DNA from: CAZIWX01 sp964543125
GTDB taxonomy: Bacteria; Fidelibacterota; UBA8477
DNA length: 45,167 bases
Reading direction: 5' to 3'
Assembly: GCA_964543125.1 (NCBI GenBank)
Contig: CAZIWX010000010.1
Span: 1-45,167 of the forward strand
Positions 18,210 through 27,389 of this stretch are shown one piece after another. The position numbers and the translations under genes were made by a program. Numbering within the stretch: the stretch's first letter is position 1; each line of letters opens with the position of its first letter. A model generated the notes under the pieces. That model made no database searches. It worked only from the letters and a program-made list of their open reading frames with translations, and had not been told where the DNA came from.

Positions 18210-19295
18210 TTAGACGGTCCTCAAATCATTGATGATCGTATCCAAAGCGGACAAAAGGTCTTTGATATCGGGCATTTGGAGTTCACCCATATGTCCGATT
18301 CTAAAAGTTTTACCTTTTAGATCACCATAGCCACCGGAAATCGCATATCCCTGATTACCAGCCTGTTGCACCATTTTTATCAAGTCAATATCAGCCTGAT
18401 TGGTAAAACACGTAACCGTATTTGATGCATACCCTGATTCCGCATATAAGCCGAACTTTCCAGCACCCCAATTCCGAACCTCCCGCGCCATTTTTTCATG
18501 GCGCTCAAAGCGGCCTTGAATCGTTTCGACCTCAATCCGCTTTAAAATGCTCTGCAAGCCAAACAGGTGGGAAATAGATGGCGTTACCGGCGTCTGCCCC
18601 TTAGCGCCGGATTTAGCCATTCGTGGCAAGTCGAAATAATATCCCCGTTGACTCGTGGGTGTGGTTGCTGCCCGGGCCAGCGCCCGGTCGGAAATGGCCA
18701 TGATTGAAAATCCCGGCGGTAACGCCCAGGCTTTCTGCACACTGGCGAAAACCACATCAACCCCCCATTCATCGAAATAAAACGGCAAACCGGACATCCC
18801 ACTCACCGAATCAACACACAGCAATACATTAGGAAATTCCTTTGCGACTCTGGCGATTTCACCGATTGGGTTGGTCACTCCGGTTGAGGTTTCGTTATGA
18901 ACTACAGTCAGGGTATCATACCGGCCGGTCTCTAACACAGCCCGAACCTGATCCGGTTTATTCGCGTGCCCCCATTCCACGCTGAAAATGTCTTGGGGTA
19001 ACCCACATAAACCCGTGATTTCGGCCCAGCGTTCTGAAAAAGCACCGCAGGTGAAATTCGCCACCCGCTTTTGAACCAGATTGCGAACACTGGCTTCCAT
19101 CAATCCGGTAGCAGAGCTGGTGCTTAATAATATCGTTTGTTGGGTAAACAAGGCTTTCTGAATACCCTGCACGACTTCAAAATACAATTCCTTGAAATCC
19201 TGACTACGGTGTCCAATCGGATATTGTGAAAATGCATTCAGAGTTTCACTCAAAACATGCGTGGGGCCGGGGATAAACAATTTTTGGCGGATCAT
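18210..19295 (-). CDS. Class V aminotransferase, probable phosphoserine aminotransferase (alternative SerC type)
   Basis: 361 residues, PLP fold type I, class V. The Schiff-base lysine is K188 in FASVQKAWALPPG and the PLP-contacting aspartate is D162 in VDSVSGMSG. The sequence resembles the alanine-glyoxylate/serine-pyruvate aminotransferase group. In archaea, Thermotogae and several FCB lineages this group takes the place of SerC when next to serA. Here it abuts serA (2-base gap), so transamination of 3-phosphohydroxypyruvate by glutamate is the likely reaction. A serine-glyoxylate role is the alternative. Confidence 0.88.
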   Translation of the reverse strand: MIRQKLFIPGPTHVLSETLNAFSQYPIGHRSQDFKELYFEVVQGIQKALFTQQTILLSTSSATGLMEASVRNLVQKRVANFTCGAFSERWAEITGLCGLPQDIFSVEWGHANKPDQVRAVLETGRYDTLTVVHNETSTGVTNPIGEIARVAKEFPNVLLCVDSVSGMSGLPFYFDEWGVDVVFASVQKAWALPPGFSIMAISDRALARAATTPTSQRGYYFDLPRMAKSGAKGQTPVTPSISHLFGLQSILKRIEVETIQGRFERHEKMAREVRNWGAGKFGLYAESGYASNTVTCFTNQADIDLIKMVQQAGNQGYAISGGYGDLKGKTFRIGHMGELQMPDIKDLLSALDTIINDLRTV

Positions 19296-19324
19296 GACAG
19301 GGGTCCCGATATGAGGTTTAACGA

Positions 19325-20608
19325 TTATTCTTCAAACCGGCGCATGACAAAACCGGTGGGCAATTTAGGATAAAAATAGGTACTTTTAGGGGGTAGTGTT
19401 AATCCCTGTTTCCCGACCTCGAACAGGAGATTGGGGTCGGGGTAATTCATCAGCCAGCCAGCCTGGTCACCAGCCTGCATGGCTTCCCAAAATTCATTCT
19501 GGTCGTGATGGTAATGCACATAATGCCGCTTGCTCAGGTCAGCATCAGTCATTCCCAATACAGATTTGAAAATTAATTCTTCCAATACAACCACATCAAA
19601 ATCGGCTAAGATCGGGTTTCGTAACGACTTCTGAAGTTGATGATAATATTCTTCTTTCAAAGCCAAACGCCAGATGACGCCTTCCGGATCGGACATATGA
19701 AACACACGCTGAATATTGTCCAACCGCACATCTTCCGGGTCAACTTCGGTATAGTTAAAATATTTCCAAATTCCTTCGTGTAGCGCCCGATATGTAAAAT
19801 CAGGCAAATGATGGATCGACCGATGAGTCGGATAGACTTTTAATCCCGGGTCATTACTGCATGAAAAATAGCCCATGATATAATTGGCCTCGATCTCATC
19901 CAGGCCCAGCACTTGTTGTTGCAGTTTTTGATATTGGAGCAGCGTTTCATAACGATGATGCCCATCGGCAATGAAAATGACTTTCTTTTCCATGAGCGTG
20001 GCGATATCGCTGATCACCTCATCATCCTGAATTACATAACATACGTTATCCACACCATTGGCATCATCGGCTCCATCCATTTTAAACACCGCTTTGCCAA
20101 TGGCTTCATCCAGGATTTGCGTAATCCGATTTTCCAGATCCTGGTAGGTAAATAATATTTGGCTGAAATTCACATGGGTTTTCTGAACCAGACGCAATCG
20201 GTCAAGGATCGGCCCCTGGTGGGTGCGTTCGTGAGCCAGAACCGTATCAGGTCCATAAGGCTGGATGGGCATAAGCGCGATGAAGCCTTTGCGTAGATGT
20301 TTTTGGCCGTCCGGTCCCTGGAAAAATTGGTGCAGATAATATATGGCGGGTTGTTCCAGGGTAATCAGCGTTTCGTCCTGCCGCCACTCATTAAAAAGCC
20401 GCACTGCATCAGTATAAAAGGCATCTTCGTAATAATCGCCCGATTTGGTTTCACCCAGGAGGATTTGCACCACATTGTAGGGTGAAAGATCTTTTAAGAA
20501 ACGCCGCTCGGCAGGTGTGATAACATCATAGGGTGGCGCAATCACATCCGTTAAATTAACAAATTTACGAGGATTGTAAATTGTTCCACAAAATGGCAGT
20601 ATTTTCAT
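19325..20608 (-). CDS. DUF1015 family protein of the serine operon
   Basis: 427 residues, the full DUF1015 (COG4198) layout. Typical motifs are VIAPPYDVITPAER (22-35), the LAHERTHQGP segment (124-133) and FIADGHHRYETLLQY (212-226). The function of the family is not established. DGHHR recalls motifs of the ParB/Srx fold used by some free-serine kinases, and DUF1015 genes are often found next to serA/serC. No serB (phosphoserine phosphatase) is in this operon. A role in serine/phosphoserine conversion is an inference. First gene of the minus-strand operon; the gap 20609-20793 separates it from the divergent DUF512 gene. Confidence 0.88.
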   Translation of the reverse strand: MKILPFCGTIYNPRKFVNLTDVIAPPYDVITPAERRFLKDLSPYNVVQILLGETKSGDYYEDAFYTDAVRLFNEWRQDETLITLEQPAIYYLHQFFQGPDGQKHLRKGFIALMPIQPYGPDTVLAHERTHQGPILDRLRLVQKTHVNFSQILFTYQDLENRITQILDEAIGKAVFKMDGADDANGVDNVCYVIQDDEVISDIATLMEKKVIFIADGHHRYETLLQYQKLQQQVLGLDEIEANYIMGYFSCSNDPGLKVYPTHRSIHHLPDFTYRALHEGIWKYFNYTEVDPEDVRLDNIQRVFHMSDPEGVIWRLALKEEYYHQLQKSLRNPILADFDVVVLEELIFKSVLGMTDADLSKRHYVHYHHDQNEFWEAMQAGDQAGWLMNYPDPNLLFEVGKQGLTLPPKSTYFYPKLPTGFVMRRFEE

Positions 20609-20793
20609 TGGTTTAAATAAATTCCCACTGGGTTATGACAGGGTTTGAACAACTGGAATGCATCAGGCTCCATAACGGCGACATTATACACATTTGCACT
20701 CGTGATAAAACAAGATTTTTACCGGATATCACCTAAATTTTTACCTCTCAAATCCCTTTATTATACCTGGGTCGCCGAATATATTCCGCCGCC

Positions 20794-22077
20794 ATGAAAA
20801 TAATGGATTTAGATAAATCAGGGTTAGCGGCCAGGCACGGTCTGGCAGCCGGGGATGATCTGATATCCATTAATGGTCACAGGCTGAACGATATTATCGA
20901 TTACCGGTTTTATACTGCCGATGAGGAACTCGAAATTATTTACCGGAAAAATGGCCGGACAGGCAAATTTCGTGTTCTGAAAAATCCGGATGTGGATCTA
21001 GGTGTTTTATTCAAACCCATGCGCATCCGGGCTTGCGCCAATGATTGTATTTTCTGTTTCGCAAATCAGAATCCCTCCGGTGTGCGAGAATCACTCAATT
21101 TTAAGGACGGTGATTACCGTTTCAGCTTTCTTTACGGTCACTTCGTTACCATGACCAATATGGGACCAAAGCAGTTAGAGCGTGTAGTGGAGCAACGGCT
21201 TAGCCCTTTGTATGTCTCGGTCCATGTTACCAATCCGTCGGTTCGCAGGCAGCTGATGCTATTTGGCAAAGATGATCAGATTTTAAGCAAGCTAAAATAT
21301 CTCACGGATAACGGCATCGAATTGCATACCCAGATCGTTTTGTGTCCCGGCTATAATGACGGCGACATTTTTATTGAGACCATTACTGATCTTTACCAAT
21401 TCCAGCCCCGGCTAAAGACCGTTTCAATCGTTCCGGTCGGTATCACAAAATGGCGTCAAAACCAGCCGCGAATCGCACCGGTTACAGCGGATTATGCCCA
21501 ACGGCTGATCCCCTTGGCCGAACAGTTGGATCACGAGTACCGCCATTCTGCTGGACAACGTTTTGTTTACCTGAGTGATGAGTGGTTTATCCTGGCCCAT
21601 GTCCCGCTCCCGGATAATGAATATTATGATGATTACCTCATGGTGGAAAACGGTGTTGGACAATGCCGGGCGTTTGCCGAAGATTTAAAATCTCAAATTC
21701 CCCATTTGCCGAAACGCCTGAAGCAGCCGTTCAAACTAACTTTCGCAACGGGCTTACTGCCCTATCGTTTTCTCAAAGAAACACTGAAACCGGCTTTGGA
21801 TGCGGTTGAAAATCTGGCTTGGGACCTGGTTCCAATTCGCAACGACCGGTTGGGCGCCGAACTCGTGACGGTGACGGGGTTACTTTCTGCCCGTGATGTG
21901 GTTATGCAACTACAGAACCAGAAAGTGGGCGATGTGGTTTATCTTTCCCAGCGGATGTTCAATGAAGATGGCATTACTTTGGATGATCATTCCCGGGAAG
22001 ACATCGAACAACGACTCGGTATACCAGTTAAAATTCACAACGAAAATCTGATAGATATTTTAGAACCATGGGCGTAA
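20794..22077 (+). CDS. DUF512-type radical SAM protein with PDZ-like N-terminus
   Basis: 427 residues. Residues 1-60 form a PDZ-like domain (GLAAGDDLISINGHRLND). The cluster motif CANDCIFC (C81, C85, C88; CX3CX2C) is the SAM-binding [4Fe-4S] site of this group, and the C-terminal part is the DUF512 domain. The substrate is unknown. The stop overlaps the der start by 10 bases. The same DUF512-der pairing occurs in other phyla, suggesting a link to ribosome assembly or tRNA/rRNA processing that is unproven. Confidence 0.9.
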   Translation: MKIMDLDKSGLAARHGLAAGDDLISINGHRLNDIIDYRFYTADEELEIIYRKNGRTGKFRVLKNPDVDLGVLFKPMRIRACANDCIFCFANQNPSGVRESLNFKDGDYRFSFLYGHFVTMTNMGPKQLERVVEQRLSPLYVSVHVTNPSVRRQLMLFGKDDQILSKLKYLTDNGIELHTQIVLCPGYNDGDIFIETITDLYQFQPRLKTVSIVPVGITKWRQNQPRIAPVTADYAQRLIPLAEQLDHEYRHSAGQRFVYLSDEWFILAHVPLPDNEYYDDYLMVENGVGQCRAFAEDLKSQIPHLPKRLKQPFKLTFATGLLPYRFLKETLKPALDAVENLAWDLVPIRNDRLGAELVTVTGLLSARDVVMQLQNQKVGDVVYLSQRMFNEDGITLDDHSREDIEQRLGIPVKIHNENLIDILEPWA

Positions 22078-23384
22078 AACTACCCGTCGTCGCCATTGTG
22101 GGCCGCACCAATGTGGGCAAATCCACCCTGTTCAATCGAATTGTGGGACGACGCCATGCGATTGTACATCAGACTGAGGGTGTCACCCGGGATCGGGTTG
22201 TGGCTGAAGCCGATTGGGCTGGGACCGATTTTCAGTTGGTAGACACCGGGGGCTATATTCCGGGTAGTGCGGATGTGATCGATTCCGCTGTCCGGGTTCA
22301 ATCCACGCTGGCCATGCAGGCCGCGGATGTCATTTTATTTGTTGTGGATGTTCAAACGGGGCTTACCAAAGAAGACGAATTGTTCGCTCGTATTTTGCGG
22401 CGCTCAGACAAACCGGCTATCCTGATCGTCAATAAGGTGGATAATCAAACCCGGGAATACGATATTATCGATTTTTATCGCCTGGGGATCAAATCCGTAT
22501 TCGGCATCAGCAGTCTCAATGGGCGTTCCATGGGCGATATGTTAGATGAAGTAGTAAGCTTATTACCTGTTTTAAAACCCGCTGATGCTGAAGAGGGCGC
22601 CATCAAAATCGCGATTGTGGGAATGCCAAATGCTGGGAAATCAAGTCTCACCAATGCTTTATTAGGTGAAGATCGTCAGATTGTAACACCGGTTCCCGGT
22701 ACTACGCGGGATGCCATCAACTCACGGTTTAAATACTATGGCGAAACTATTGAGATCATCGATACCGCCGGTTTACGCCATCGCAGCAAATTAGATGATT
22801 CGGTGGAATTTTATTCTACCCTACGCACCCGGCAGGCTATTGCCCAGGCTGAAATCGTGATCATGTTGATTGACGCAGAAAAAAATATGGGTAATCAGGA
22901 TCAACGGATCATGAATCGGGTCATCAGTGAGAAAAAAGGGCTGATTGTAGTTGTGAATAAATGGGATTTGATTAAAAAAGATGACAATACCATGCGCGAC
23001 TACGAAACTGAATTGATCTACCAGTACGACACACTTAAGCATTACCCGATTTTATTCATTTCCGCCCTCTTTAAACGCCGCACGCAGACTGTGCTGGAAA
23101 AAATCATGGCGGTGCACCAAGCCCTGCATCAAAAGATTGACACGCGCAAACTGAATCTTTTCCTGCAGACGGTTACCACTAAACGGCAACCACCCGCCGT
23201 GAAGGGCAAAGAGATCAAATTTAAATTCATCAATCAAGTGTCTACAAGTCCTCCCCGCTTCATTTTCCATGCCACGTACGCCAAACTCCTACCCACCAGC
23301 TACCAGCGCTTTCTGGAAAACCAGTTACGGGCAACATTTGGGTTCACAGGCGTTCCGATTCAATTGCATTTTCATTCTAAATAG
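22068..23384 (+). CDS. der: Ribosome biogenesis GTPase Der (EngA)
   Basis: 438 residues with two tandem GTPase domains. G1 motifs are GRTNVGKST (12-20) and GMPNAGKSS; G3 motifs are DTGG and DTAG; G4 motifs are NKVD and NKWD. A C-terminal KH-like domain follows (IKFKFINQVSTSPPRFIFHA). It is an essential factor in 50S subunit maturation. Its start lies within the end of the DUF512 gene, so translation is coupled. Confidence 0.98.
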   Translation: MGVKLPVVAIVGRTNVGKSTLFNRIVGRRHAIVHQTEGVTRDRVVAEADWAGTDFQLVDTGGYIPGSADVIDSAVRVQSTLAMQAADVILFVVDVQTGLTKEDELFARILRRSDKPAILIVNKVDNQTREYDIIDFYRLGIKSVFGISSLNGRSMGDMLDEVVSLLPVLKPADAEEGAIKIAIVGMPNAGKSSLTNALLGEDRQIVTPVPGTTRDAINSRFKYYGETIEIIDTAGLRHRSKLDDSVEFYSTLRTRQAIAQAEIVIMLIDAEKNMGNQDQRIMNRVISEKKGLIVVVNKWDLIKKDDNTMRDYETELIYQYDTLKHYPILFISALFKRRTQTVLEKIMAVHQALHQKIDTRKLNLFLQTVTTKRQPPAVKGKEIKFKFINQVSTSPPRFIFHATYAKLLPTSYQRFLENQLRATFGFTGVPIQLHFHSK

Positions 23385-23397
23385 CCCAAATTGGCTT

Positions 23398-25002
23398 ATG
23401 CCATTTCGCATATACATTCTTCCAAAGTATTTAATCCGCGCAACGATTGTATTTTTATTCAGCGCCGGGACAATTTTAGGGCAAAGTTCAACCGCACCCA
23501 TTCGGTGCGGATTCGCCGAAGGTAATCTCGCTAATTCATCGCGGAAGGCGACCGAGGACCGCCCCCAGCTTTCCCATAGCCTCGTCTCAAATCGTGGCTG
23601 GTTCCGGATTCACTATGACACCGGGGGTATCAACGCCATTGATGTCACGGATACGTTGGCTGATGGAACGCCGCGCTTTCCCTACGAAGCTGGAATTGCA
23701 GCGGATTCTGCTTACAGCCTGCTGGTAAATCAGATGGGGTTTTTACCCCCCGTCAGTGACAATGGCGTGGATGGACCTGAACTTGATTTGTACATCATTG
23801 ACTGGTCTCATAAACAAAGTGGCATTTATGGGATGACCTATTTCTCCGGTGTCGGCTCACCTGTTTTCCTGGAGATCGATAACAATTACGCTGAATCCAT
23901 TTACGCCACGCATGGAATGGATGCCCTGCATGTCACGGTAGTACACGAATTTTTCCATATGATCCAGGTGCGCTACAGCGCCCCCACCAGTTTTACCGAT
24001 CCAGCAGTGTTCTGGTACGAAATGAGTTCCACTTGGTTTGAAGAAAAAGCTTATCCGGAAGTGAACGACTACATTGCTTATCTGGGTGGATTATTCACGC
24101 TGAATCCGGGACCGGCCTTAAATTCAGCCAGTTACATGTACGCCCAGGGTTTATTTTGTCAGATGCTGGACAAAGAATATGGGTACAATAGCAGCCATTT
24201 ATACATCATGGTGGATTTGTGGCAACATCTTGGTACACAGGATCCAATTGATAATCTGCGTCAGGTATTGAAGTCCGGCCGGTGGGGGCATTCTTCTCTC
24301 GAAGATGCACTAAGTCTATACGGACTCTATAATTCATTTACGGGGAGCCGGGCTATTCCGGGGCGGTTTTATTCAGATGCGTCTCTTTTCCCCACGATTC
24401 CTTACAGTAGCATCCTCATCACCCCCGGCCTCCGGCGCACAGACAGCTATTCGGTTCCGCGGTTAAGCATTTTCTATAATCGCTACCTGATCTCCGGCTC
24501 CGGTGAAGTAATCATTTCCAATACCACCCCGGCCGAAATACCTACTGCCGCCCAATTGGCTATTTTCAGCCAGGACCGGGGAGCGTTGGTAAAGGGCACT
24601 CTGGAACGCAATTTATACATCTCCTGCGATACTTTACTGAGTCAGGATTATCTACTACTCCCAACCGGCAACAGCTCGGGTAGCAGTTCTCAATCCATGC
24701 AGGTCCAGATCGCCGATTCCGCCATTTATTACTCACCCAAACTCCAGCGGCTATTTCCCAACCCGATATTGGGGAGCGACCCCTACACCACGCTTGATCT
24801 TGTCATTTCCAAGGCCGGGGTACTGTCCGTGACGCTCTATGACCTCCTGGGGCGTGAGGTTTCCAAGCTGGATGTGAATGAATATGAGGGTTTACGGCAA
24901 GTCCGATTAGGATTACCCAATACTCTCGCAGCCGGCATCTATTTCCTGAGAATTGATGCACCCGCTAACCGCTATTTCCGAAAAATTACGATCCTTAAAT
25001 AA
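23398..25002 (+). CDS. Secreted putative zinc metallopeptidase with T9SS sorting domain
   Basis: The ATG at 23398 gives a signal peptide (MPFRIYILPKYLIRATIVFLFSAGTILGQ). The longer frame from 23269 overlaps der and is rejected. The product is 534 residues. Two His ligands and a catalytic Glu are in HEFFH (183-187), and downstream WYEMSSTWFEEKAYP supplies a candidate third ligand (E208 or E215). PELDLYIIDW precedes the motif, as in the MXAN_6640-type putative metalloprotease family. The C-terminal 80 residues are a T9SS sorting domain (LFPNPILGSDPYTTLDL ... AAGIYFLRID). It is likely a cell-surface or secreted protease. It starts 13 bases after der. Confidence 0.88.
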   Translation: MPFRIYILPKYLIRATIVFLFSAGTILGQSSTAPIRCGFAEGNLANSSRKATEDRPQLSHSLVSNRGWFRIHYDTGGINAIDVTDTLADGTPRFPYEAGIAADSAYSLLVNQMGFLPPVSDNGVDGPELDLYIIDWSHKQSGIYGMTYFSGVGSPVFLEIDNNYAESIYATHGMDALHVTVVHEFFHMIQVRYSAPTSFTDPAVFWYEMSSTWFEEKAYPEVNDYIAYLGGLFTLNPGPALNSASYMYAQGLFCQMLDKEYGYNSSHLYIMVDLWQHLGTQDPIDNLRQVLKSGRWGHSSLEDALSLYGLYNSFTGSRAIPGRFYSDASLFPTIPYSSILITPGLRRTDSYSVPRLSIFYNRYLISGSGEVIISNTTPAEIPTAAQLAIFSQDRGALVKGTLERNLYISCDTLLSQDYLLLPTGNSSGSSSQSMQVQIADSAIYYSPKLQRLFPNPILGSDPYTTLDLVISKAGVLSVTLYDLLGREVSKLDVNEYEGLRQVRLGLPNTLAAGIYFLRIDAPANRYFRKITILK

Positions 25003-25005
25003 AGC

Positions 25006-25611
25006 ATGTCCTGGCATCAACCGGTAGAATCAGCCCACCATCAGATCAAAGTTAAAGGATCCCGCTTTATTGCGGATATTTTTCCTATCACTTCTGAATC
25101 TGAAGCTCAGGCATTTTTAGGACAAATACAAAAACGCGAGCATGCTGCTACACACCATTGTTTTGCTTGGCGTCTTGGAATCGGCGATGCTGAAATTTTC
25201 CGAATGAATGATGCCGGCGAACCGGCCGGCACTGCGGGGAAACCGATCTATAACCACCTCGTGGGAACCGAGATCACCAATATTATTGCTATCGTAACTC
25301 GCTATTTCGGTGGGATTAAACTGGGCAAAGGCGGACTGATACGGGCCTACGGTGGTGTGGTGCGGGAAACGTTGGCAACGCTGAAGACCAAACCGTTCAT
25401 CCCCCTCACCAAATTGACCTGCACGGTTGGCTTTGAGTTGGCAAATGTGATTTATCGAATTGTGCAAGCGTACAATGGCCAAGTCCTGGATCAGAGATAC
25501 TCGGATCGGGTTTCCCTCATTTTTTCCGTTGGTTCGGACGATTCAGAAAAAATCCAGTGGGAGATTTTTCAGGCGACCAAGGGACAGGTAAAGGTTCTGC
25601 CAATTCCTTAA
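25006..25611 (+). CDS. YigZ/IMPACT family (UPF0029) protein
   Basis: 201 residues. The N-terminal IMPACT domain carries KGSRFIADIFP, NDAGEPAGTAGKPI and VTRYFGGIKLGKGGLIRAYG, all family signatures; a C-terminal DUF1949-like domain follows. Bacterial members have no settled function; eukaryotic IMPACT acts in translational control. It starts 3 bases after the metallopeptidase stop, apparently in the same transcript. Confidence 0.93.
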   Translation: MSWHQPVESAHHQIKVKGSRFIADIFPITSESEAQAFLGQIQKREHAATHHCFAWRLGIGDAEIFRMNDAGEPAGTAGKPIYNHLVGTEITNIIAIVTRYFGGIKLGKGGLIRAYGGVVRETLATLKTKPFIPLTKLTCTVGFELANVIYRIVQAYNGQVLDQRYSDRVSLIFSVGSDDSEKIQWEIFQATKGQVKVLPIP

Positions 25612-25723
25612 TGCCGCCCGTTGAACAAACTATAACAATTTCACTTCCGCAAATAGTCTCTTTCATATTTCTGATGAAGTTTTATATTTTGACGATTATC
25701 AATACTAAAAGAGGGGACTTGAG

Positions 25724-26662
25724 ATGGGAAAAATGACACGTGTTGCGGCACTCTTTTTCATGCTGCTCAGTTTTACCGTGGCAGCACAAAAGTTGGTTCT
25801 CGCAGAGATTTTCACCAACACCGGGTGACCCTACTGTGGTCCGGCGGACGACTACCTGAACGGGATTCAGGCACAACATTCAGAAGATTTAATATTTGTT
25901 TCATATCATGTAAACTGGCCTCAAGCCAGCGATCCGTTTTATCTGTACAACACGACCGAGAACAACGCCCGGCGTAGTTATTACGGCGTAAACGCTGTCC
26001 CGGCTTTGTTCATGAATGGTATTGATGTACCACCGACAACCAATCCGGTTGGTCCGGGCTGGGGTACTGCCCTGGTAAATGCGATTGGCGGGATTTCTAC
26101 TCTGGCTATCGATGTGAGTGGTTCCTATTTGGAATGGAATCGCCAGGGACATGTGACCATCACCCTCGATAATTCAGGAACTTTCAGCGGTAATTACATC
26201 CTCCGGGTTGTGCTCATCGAGGATAACCTGTTTTACATGGGGGATAACGGACATCCGAACCATTATGCCACTATGCGGGATATGATTCCCACCGCCAACG
26301 GTACAACTGTCACTCTGGCGCCTAACTCCCAGACCGTGGCGGATTTGGATTTTGCGGTTCCCAACATTGTAGTACAAGAAAATGCTTCCCTGGTGGTGTT
26401 TGTTCAGCATCCAACGAATCACACCGTACTGAATGCCGAGCGTGTTTCCGTCAGCAGTTTGATACCGGATTGCCAGAATCCACCTGGTGATGTGGGCGGC
26501 GATATGAGCGTCAACGTGCAGGATGTTGTACAGTTGGTGGATATCATCATTGGCACTATTTCACCTGAAGGCTGTATGATTCAAGCGGCTGACCTGAATA
26601 ACGATTCCCAGATCAATGTTCAGGATGTGGTTCTGCTGGTGAGCATGATTTTAGGAAATTAA
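25724..26662 (+). CDS. Secreted thioredoxin-fold selenoprotein (UPYC motif) with dockerin-like C-terminus
   Basis: The frame runs from the ATG at 25724 (preceded by AGAGGGG) through one in-frame TGA at 25826-25828 to the TAA at 26660-26662, 312 residues if TGA is read as Sec. Residues 1-21 are a signal peptide (MGKMTRVAALFFMLLSFTVAA). Then AEIFTNTG-U35-PYC38-GPADDYL matches the CxxC region of Omp28/thioredoxin-like exported proteins, with Sec replacing the first Cys. The cis-Pro loop is AVPALFMNG. A beta-rich middle domain follows. The C-terminal 60 residues hold two dockerin-like repeats (GDVGGDMSVNVQDVVQLV and ADLNNDSQINVQDVVLLV). The homologous sequence continues smoothly across the TGA, and a tRNA-Sec is in the same window. 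A frame starting after the TGA, for example at 26006, would lose the active site and the signal peptide. A nonsense mutation or base error is the alternative. Confidence 0.87.
25836..25852 (+). promoter_or_regulatory. Candidate bacterial SECIS hairpin
   Basis: GTCC (25839-25842), loop GGC (25843-25845) and GGAC (25846-25849) form a hairpin extended by two more pairs (25836-25837 with 25851-25852) beyond a G-G mismatch. The loop starts with GG, 14 bases after the TGA. Bacterial SECIS elements lie at about this distance within the coding region and need a G at the start of the loop. The stem is short, so this is tentative. Confidence 0.4.
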
Positions 26663-26699
26663 GCTACCAGTCGTCTGGTCTCAATTTAACTATCTTTTC

Positions 26700-26731
26700 A
26701 ATGCCCAACCCCGTGTTGGGCATTATTTTTA
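26700..26731 (+). terminator. Rho-independent terminator of the selenoprotein gene
   Basis: A perfect stem AATGCCCAAC/GTTGGGCATT (26700-26709 and 26715-26724) with loop CCCGT is followed by ATTTTTAT. It lies about 40 bases after the stop codon. Confidence 0.93.
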
Positions 26732-26735
26732 TACC

Positions 26736-27389
26736 ATGTTCCAACCCTTAGAATTGTTTAAACCGAGGTGGCTTGTTTTGGCCGTAATCGCAGCTGTCAT
26801 AACCAATTGCAGCAGCAGCACCCCGGTCGCCACCCCGGCGCTGCCGGCCGGACTTATTTTTACCGATTCAATTCCTAAAACCGGTTGGGGGAATATTCCC
26901 CCACCGAGCCGGGCTCAACTGTATTACATCTACCAGACTCCGGTTTGCCTTTCTCAACAAGCTGCTCGGGACAGCATTTTAGCAGCCGGACAACTGTTCT
27001 TATTGGATACTCTGACCCGCTTCTATCACCTGGTACAACGAGATACCGTTAAATATGCATTTTTAGCCGATTTACCATTGGACTCCGCCTGGTTAAAAAC
27101 AGAAGTAGCGCACCCACCCTTTACCGGCTCATTATCAACGTGCCATTACAAAAAAGGCAAAGCTTATGTTAACCACACTGTGCGTCGCCGCTGGTTAGCG
27201 CTGGGAAAAGTGGAATGGCCGGACAATCTCATGAATACCTTGTTGGAAGAACGCATCAAATTGGCCATCCGCAATAGTACCAATCCCTCTCAACGGCAGT
27301 TTTTACAATTAGCTATACGAGATGTCATTACTGCCCCTATCAAACCCACACTGCCGAATCAGCCCGAACCCAATACAACTGAACCGTGA
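26736..27389 (+). CDS. Lipoprotein of unknown function
   Basis: 217 residues, not recognised. The N-terminal hydrophobic segment WLVLAVIAAVITNC ends in a lipobox-like Cys followed by a Ser/Pro/Thr-rich spacer (SSSTPVATPALPAG), indicating lipid anchoring. The body has alternating acidic and aromatic residues with no known motif; two further Cys are present. It starts 5 bases after the terminator and its TGA overlaps the tadA GTG start, so it may be cotranscribed with tadA from a promoter not identified here. Confidence 0.75.
   Translation: MFQPLELFKPRWLVLAVIAAVITNCSSSTPVATPALPAGLIFTDSIPKTGWGNIPPPSRAQLYYIYQTPVCLSQQAARDSILAAGQLFLLDTLTRFYHLVQRDTVKYAFLADLPLDSAWLKTEVAHPPFTGSLSTCHYKKGKAYVNHTVRRRWLALGKVEWPDNLMNTLLEERIKLAIRNSTNPSQRQFLQLAIRDVITAPIKPTLPNQPEPNTTEP

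Noticed and set aside
26006..26662. Separate gene starting after the in-frame TGA
   Set aside because: It would begin at a TTG in the middle of the thioredoxin fold and lose the signal peptide and active site. The longer Sec-containing frame explains the sequence better.
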